This document shows positions 58,793 to 64,000 of a DNA stretch of 64,000 nt, one piece after another (the stretch's first letter is position 1; each line of letters opens with the position of its first letter). Made by a program: the position numbers and the translations under genes. The stretch spans positions 26,128,970 through 26,192,969 of the forward strand of contig CM057154.1 of assembly GCA_029962745.1 (NCBI GenBank), in the 5' to 3' direction. The notes beneath the pieces were generated by a model. The model searched no databases. It was not told where the DNA came from and was given only the letters and a program-made list of their open reading frames with translations. The stretch comes from Echinometra lucunter. Lineage: Eukaryota; Echinodermata; Echinoidea; Camarodonta; Echinometridae.

Positions 58793-59385
58793 TGTAGAAT
58801 ATGAGAACACATTGAAGAGTTTATATGCAAAAACAGATAAACCCTTTTCAAATGGTGATATAGGTATATTGTTGGAGTTATAGTCAAGACAAGATTTGGT
58901 CTGCTGTCGGTTTTATGTCGGTCTGATATCGAGGTTGTCAGTATTCGGTTCGGCGTCTGGCTTCTCAAAATTGCTGGGGTGCATGAATCTTTTGAATATG
59001 TTCGAAAGATCTTTCCGCGACCATTTTGCTAGGATCTAGTCTGCATGGGACTCGTCGGGGACATAATTTAGAAAGGTATCTAAGAGGGATATTCGTGATT
59101 CCCGGCTTGACTAATCGAAATCAACTTTCTAAGAATCTCCTTTACAATGTACTCTAAGATGTTCAACATTTTAACAATACAAAATGGCACCTCATAGGTA
59201 AAATCTAAATGGTTTCCAAGGTGACAAAATTATACTTATTCAGTTCTTAAGGTCATAATTGTACTTTTTAAAGTGATATTATATCTTATAACTTTTTGTA
59301 CGCTGATCAGATTTCATTGAAACTTTGTGGGTTTAGTGCCATTATTTCACATACTGAAAAGGTTTATTTACCTGATGAAAGGTTT
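58793..59385. other. 5' flank of copy C Ig exon
   Basis: Homologous to the flank of copy A (16745-17385), including GGACTCGTCGGGGACATAAT and AAGAGGGATATTCGTGATTC. No exon or promoter recognised. Confidence 0.4.
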
Positions 59386-60165
59386 CCAACCCTCTATTTC
59401 AATACAGACCAACATGCTTTTGTGTGTAATATCTAATAATGTCTTGGGATTTAAGGACTATATTTCAAATGCTTTACGCAAGATCAGTAGAAATACGGGC
59501 TTAATGAATAAACTGAAATATGTTTTGTAAGATAATCTAATAACTTTATACATTCCATTATTTTTCCATGTTTGAAATATTGTAATATTGTTTGGTTGAC
59601 TAATGCAACATAAATTGAAATAGACTCATTATCTAAAATTCAAAAGAGATGTTTAAGAATAGTTAATAATTCCCACTATTTAGCACCATCGCACATATTT
59701 TTAAGTAATCATCACTATTTAACGTATATGATACAAAAAACAAGAAATAGCAACTTTTATGTATAAATATAGGAATGGGTTATTACCTCCCCCTTTTTAG
59801 ATCTCTTTCAATATGACAGTCAAGATCGTGATTATAATACTAGATCTTCAAACAAATTTCATTCATGGTCCGTTAAGTCAAGTTTGAAGCTAAGCCCATA
59901 AGTTACCTAGGTACCAAACATTGGAACATGATTCTTATCTTCCTTTAGTTAATGAGATGTTATTAATAAACAGTTATTAATCAGCACAGTTAATTATCCT
60001 GCTACATATCTTTCTCCCCCATCCCCCTTTCCCTTTACATTTCATTTGTTTAAATTGTTATATGTATATTTTGTATTGTTTTTATTTTGTTTTGTTTTCC
60101 TTTCTTTACAAATTGTTTTGTTTTTTAATGTATTTTTGTTACGATATTAACTGCATAATCTTATA
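59385..60165 (+). pseudogene. 3' remnant of a LINE reverse transcriptase
   Basis: Plus-strand phrases LGFKDYISNALRKISRNTG, LMNKLKYVL and, across frame breaks, LSKIQKRCLRIVNNSHYLAP and DYNTRSSNKFHSW match the region after the catalytic box of Jockey/CR1-type elements, comparable with ISRNIGIINRLKFFIP in the LINE at 7095-9150. Several stops and frameshifts. Confidence 0.7.
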
Positions 60166-60606
60166 ATAAATTGTTTCAGGGCGATCCACATGTATAGGTT
60201 ATTTTTAACCGTCATGGAAAGAGCCGTATATAGCCGCATATAGCAATCTGCATGGGCGCCTGCCGTTGCACCTCTGCCGCATAGCCCCTGGGGCCTTTTG
60301 AAAGGGGCCCCAAAATGGGTTCAATTCAATTAATCAATCCATTCAATTTTATTTCGTCCAAATTTACATGGAAATTCATTCCGGGATTTTACAAAGATAT
60401 TGCGTAGTTCATATAAAAACATAAAAAAAGAGTGAAATGGAGAATTACAAATAATCACATTTAGAATGTAAGAAATTAGGACAAAACATAACATGACATC
60501 GACATAATACACAGATGTACATATTAAAAAGCCTTTAAAAATGCAGTACAACCAGAGAACAAAGTATCCCTACCCCTGTATTCCCCCGCCCGGTTCACAC
60601 CCCAAG

Positions 60607-60772
60607 AGAGAATGAAAGAGAGAGAGAGAGGGAGAGAGAAAGAGAGAGACAAAGAGAGACAAAGGCAGAGAAAGGGGAAAAGAAGAGACAGAGAAGAGAT
60701 AAAAAGACAGAGCGGGAGAGAGAGAGAGAGAGAGAGAGAAAGGAGAAAGAGAGAGAGAGAGGGGGGGGGGGG
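60607..60772. repeat. GA-rich microsatellite ending in G-run
   Basis: GAGAGA tracts with AAAG and ACAGAG interruptions, ending in a G-run. Confidence 0.9.
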
Positions 60773-61967
60773 GTGGCGCGAGAAGGAAATTGGGAAGAGA
60801 AAGAAGGAACCCGAATACATAGTACGGGTAAATACAAATTCAGAGATACTGCACTATCAAGAAGAAGAGTGGAGTAACTATGAGGCTCTACAAAATGGTA
60901 AATTCATTCAGTAAATTCAGTAAATTGTCCGTTTCCCATTTCACTGAAAAACCTGCGATGGGAGGTCATATCATAAAGACAGGAAGTCTCAACCTTCCTG
61001 GTTACAGTCATGGCTATAGACCAATTTCACGGCCGGTTTATGTATTTGGCCCTCTATCGGCGACGCCATTGCTGCTGTGGGCAAGCGCGCTGACCGCGAT
61101 TGGCTCTGTGTACAAAATGAATGTAAGATATGAGATATGCCCCGATATTGTTCCATTTACTTTATTCTTGATCAATAAAATAAAGCATGGATACATGGGT
61201 AGATGAGGTAAGACAATGGTCATATCTGACGGATGAAGGTATGATGTATTTTTGTAATTTCGATGGTTTTTCAACTTAGTTTTGTCAGTAAAGTTCGATT
61301 GCAGCATAGAAGCCGTAGTAAACGGGAGCCCTAAATCTTACCCTGTTTACAAAGGCATGTTTTCACTCATTAAATTTTACGCCAAAGTACATAATGATAA
61401 TGTTTCTTGACTTAAAAGTCCCTTCTGTTGATGTTTTTACCCACTGGCGACGAATTCCTTCACATTGCTTACGGAAACCTGTGAGGGAGTACGGCTTCTC
61501 ACACAAACAGACTTCATGAGTCAAAAGCGAGTGAATTTCGCACTCAGTTAGCTTCCATTTTTTAAACTTTCTCTAATCCTTGTGGCATTTGAGTACCGCA
61601 CAGCTGCGACCTGAACTTCCCTGATAATTTCTCATTGCAAATATTAAAATAAATCTGCATATACTGGTCAAAATAGACAAAAAATCGAACGAATGTACAT
61701 AACGCGCTATTGACTTGTGTACTATAAAAGTTGGAGCGCCCACCCCAGTATGTCGAACTGTGTCGAACAGTCTGCTGCCCTCTTGCGTTGTGAAATTGGT
61801 CTATTGCAAATAGTTTCAAGCAGTGATATGTTTCTACGCATAATTATTAACAAATGTTTCATGTTGTTGATACAAGCAAATTTTGAATTTTCCATTCTTA
61901 CATGACAGCGAATTGAGTGGCTTAACACACTGCAATGGACATAGCAAATTACAACATGCATGCATGA

Positions 61968-62110
61968 AGAAGAGACCAAGAAGAGAAAGAAAAAGAAAAA
62001 ACAGAGAAAAAAAAGAGGAAGAATTGGAAGAAGGAAAAATAAGATGAAAAGAAAATGATGAAGAGTAAGAAGGAGCACAAGAAGAAGAAGCATAAGAGAG
62101 AGAAGAGAAT
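61968..62110. repeat. Purine-rich AAG tract
   Basis: Mostly GAAGA/AAAG, giving low-complexity frames rich in Ser/Phe on the minus strand. Confidence 0.8.
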
Positions 62111-62299
62111 GAAGTTAGTATGCTGCATGATGATGACAATGGTAGTACATAGTATAGTAGTCACCAGCGTAGTGAATTCAAGTCAAACTGCATCTTGAAG
62201 AGAATTACAGTCATATCAGGTCAATCAGAAATTACATACATCATTTCAGAAGCCCGGCTTTCAAACGTATGCTATGTTTTAACATTTCAGTTAAATTTA

Positions 62300-62815
62300 T
62301 AGATATTAGTTAGCATGTCTTGTTAAAGGCTCTAATAGCAGAATGCATAAAGGAATTCAAGTAGCGATTTGTCCTGCTCTTTGCAGACTGAAGTCGTTTG
62401 CCTGATCTCATCCAGCAAAAACATGGATGAAAGGGGTGTTGGAGATCATTCATTATATTCTCAGCTTTCTTAAGAACAGAGCAGATTATCATCTCTAGTA
62501 TGAAATTATCACCAACTATTTTGCCTGCTTGGTACCTTTGTACGGTCACACTTTCTTACACTAAGTACCAGGAGAGGCAGTTATAAAGAATAGTGCTCTC
62601 GACGACTGCAGTGTAGACATGGTAGGAGAGTTTAAGAACGGTCTTGTCAACATGGAAAGATTTAAGTATCCTGAGAAAGTGAAGCCTTCCGTGGCCTTTT
62701 CCCAAAACATGCTTACTTTGTTCTTCCCAGTTTAACTTCCCATCAATTACTACGCCCAGGTATTTATATTTTGGAACGACTTCAGTGACAGAATTTTGGA
62801 TAATAACTGGTCTAA
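62300..62815 (-). pseudogene. LINE reverse transcriptase C-terminal fragment
   Basis: The minus strand from 62815 encodes PVIIQNSVTEVVPKYKYLG, VVIDGKLNWEEQSK, VYTAVVESTILYNCLSWY, a stop, then a segment ending SRTNRYLNSFMHSAIRAFN. The KYLGVVIDGKLNW block and the NRYLNSF-IRAFN tail are usual for the C-terminal part of LINE reverse transcriptases. At least one in-frame stop. Confidence 0.75.
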
Positions 62816-63970
62816 TTGATCATGCGAACGAGGTACAACATGAAACCCACGGCAGATTTTGCGGCATATTACACCTGAATACCGAATGGCCCATGACAAT
62901 TTTTTTTGCTCCTATTATGCCCGGCAGACGCCACAAAGGGCCCCTAAAAGAGGATGCCGGTCATACGAATGAGGTATCACTTGAAATCAGTTTTAGATGA
63001 ATTTTGGTGTGCCCAGAACACGGAATGGCCCATGACAGACAATTTTTCTGCTGCTTTGTGCCCAGCAGACGAAAGGGACAGTTTTAAACTATAAGGCAAG
63101 CGAACAAGGTACCACATGGAACCCACGGCAGATTTTGCGGCTCATCACACAGATTACGGAATGGCCAATGATAGACGAATTTTCTGCTGCTTTGTGCTCG
63201 ACAGACGCCCCCAAAGATTGGCCCGATTGCCGTTTCCGTGTGGTTGACCCAGGTTAAACATACATCCTATCAAAAATTAATTTAAAATGGTGGGAACGAA
63301 CTACCGAATGGGCCATGGAAGACAAATTTCCTGATGCTTTGTGCCGATGGACACCTCCAAAAAGTGGCCCGAGGGCCCCTTTCTGTAGCCTTGACCCAGA
63401 TTAAAAATTCAAGTTACCATCTTACACCAATTACCCGAGGCTTATCTGAAGGAATAAGAAATGGGCCTTTGCCAGTCAAGTTTTCTACTGCTTATAAGCA
63501 GCCATACGTCTAATGGGGTCTCATGCAGTTAAACGAGAAAGCTATATTGCTTTAAAACAAAAGGAAAGAGAAGAAGAAGAAATAGCTGCTGTTGGTACAG
63601 GCAGGATTATCATGACTATTTACAACGGTAATTGGACGGTATGCCATAAATCGCTTTGCTTGTACCACGGATACCATGGATTTTTATTTATATATTTATT
63701 TATCTATTTCTTTATTTTTTAAATAAATAAACAAATATAAGGACGTCTCATGGTAGACAAATTTCCTCATGCTTTGTGCATGCCGGATGCCCAAGTATGA
63801 AATATGGGCTATAGGAGCCCTCTTTCAAACCTCTGACCCAGATTAAAAAAATCAATGGAATCTCATGTTCATGTTGATCTTATAGACCACGGAATTTGCC
63901 ATTGCCGACAAATTTTCTGTTGGTTAGGCCCCCCATGGGCCCCAGAAGCCCCCCCCCCATGGGGCCTCTG
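62815..63970 (+). repeat. Degenerate tandem array, about 140 bases per unit
   Basis: Units with CGGAATGGCCCATGACAGAC, AATTTTCTGCTGCTTTGTGC and CAGACGCC-like blocks recur at about 62880, 63020, 63155, 63305, 63455, 63745 and 63890, beginning exactly where the LINE fragment ends. A non-matching segment (63510-63730) interrupts it. No coding signal. Confidence 0.75.
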
Positions 63971-64000
63971 TCAAGTGTGCCAGATCTACTTTGTAATTAA

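Larger units (their letters stand above)
60165..62300. other. 5' flank region without recognised gene
   Basis: It contains a GA microsatellite (60607-60772) and a purine-rich AAG/GA tract (61968-62110). An open frame at 60880-61206 has no motif. First exons of copy C (signal peptide) could be here but I could not identify them. Confidence 0.4.

Noticed and set aside
60524..60914. Open frames of 73-100 codons around the GA tract
   Set aside because: Microsatellite translation; no splice context or homology.
60880..61206. 108-codon frame considered as a first exon of copy C
   Set aside because: No convincing signal peptide, no donor in the right phase that I could confirm, and no counterpart upstream of copy A before the gap.

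Overview
This window looks like nuclear DNA of a marine invertebrate deuterostome, most likely an echinoderm (inference). It is AT-rich, full of repeats, has short exons with GT-AG introns, and carries a tandem family of NACHT (NLR-type) genes of the kind greatly expanded in sea urchins and relatives. Most of the sequence is intron or transposon debris. The three runs of N (17501-18000, 34218-34717, 53972-54471) are each exactly 500 bases, so they are nominal gaps of unknown true length.

The real genes are exons of three paralogues of one modular gene. Copy A (minus, 16743 to 10394) has an immunoglobulin-like exon, a 57-base transmembrane exon and two death-fold-like exons (D1, D2); its NACHT exon would lie beyond the left edge. 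Copy B (plus, 21489 to 32170) has D1, D2, a NACHT exon and a leucine-rich-repeat-type exon; its Ig and membrane exons would fall at the 17501-18000 gap. Copy C (minus, 58791 to 35294) has Ig, membrane, D1, D2 and NACHT exons. A and B are divergent; B and C are convergent, with a gap between their 3' ends. The Ig, membrane, D1 and D2 exons are all phase 1-1, and the NACHT exon accepts phase 1. They therefore join into one frame: extracellular Ig, single membrane helix, two cytoplasmic death-fold modules, NACHT and probably LRR. Read together this is a cell-surface Ig receptor wired directly to an NLR ATPase, which I consider the most interesting content of the window. Copy B carries a net 52-base deletion at the end of its NACHT exon that breaks the frame towards its LRR exon.

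Repeats by region. 1-9150: a Penelope-like fragment, G-rich repeats, a disrupted element with an RTE-like endonuclease, and a truncated LINE. 11896-12410, 19643-21305, 25698-26735 and 50602-51140: one family of giant hairpin elements. 23370-25715 and 40200-43085: two more copies of the endonuclease element. 43215-45688: a foldback transposon with arms built of arrays of a 16-base palindrome, flanked by a 4-base duplication. 51340-57235: a 3.3 kb tandem duplication in a copy C intron that ends in a 420-base CTA-type microsatellite. 59385-64000: two LINE remnants and a degenerate tandem array of about 140-base units.

I found no tRNA, rRNA or CRISPR array that I could support. Everything was read by eye; protein-family calls rest on motifs and have not been checked against databases.
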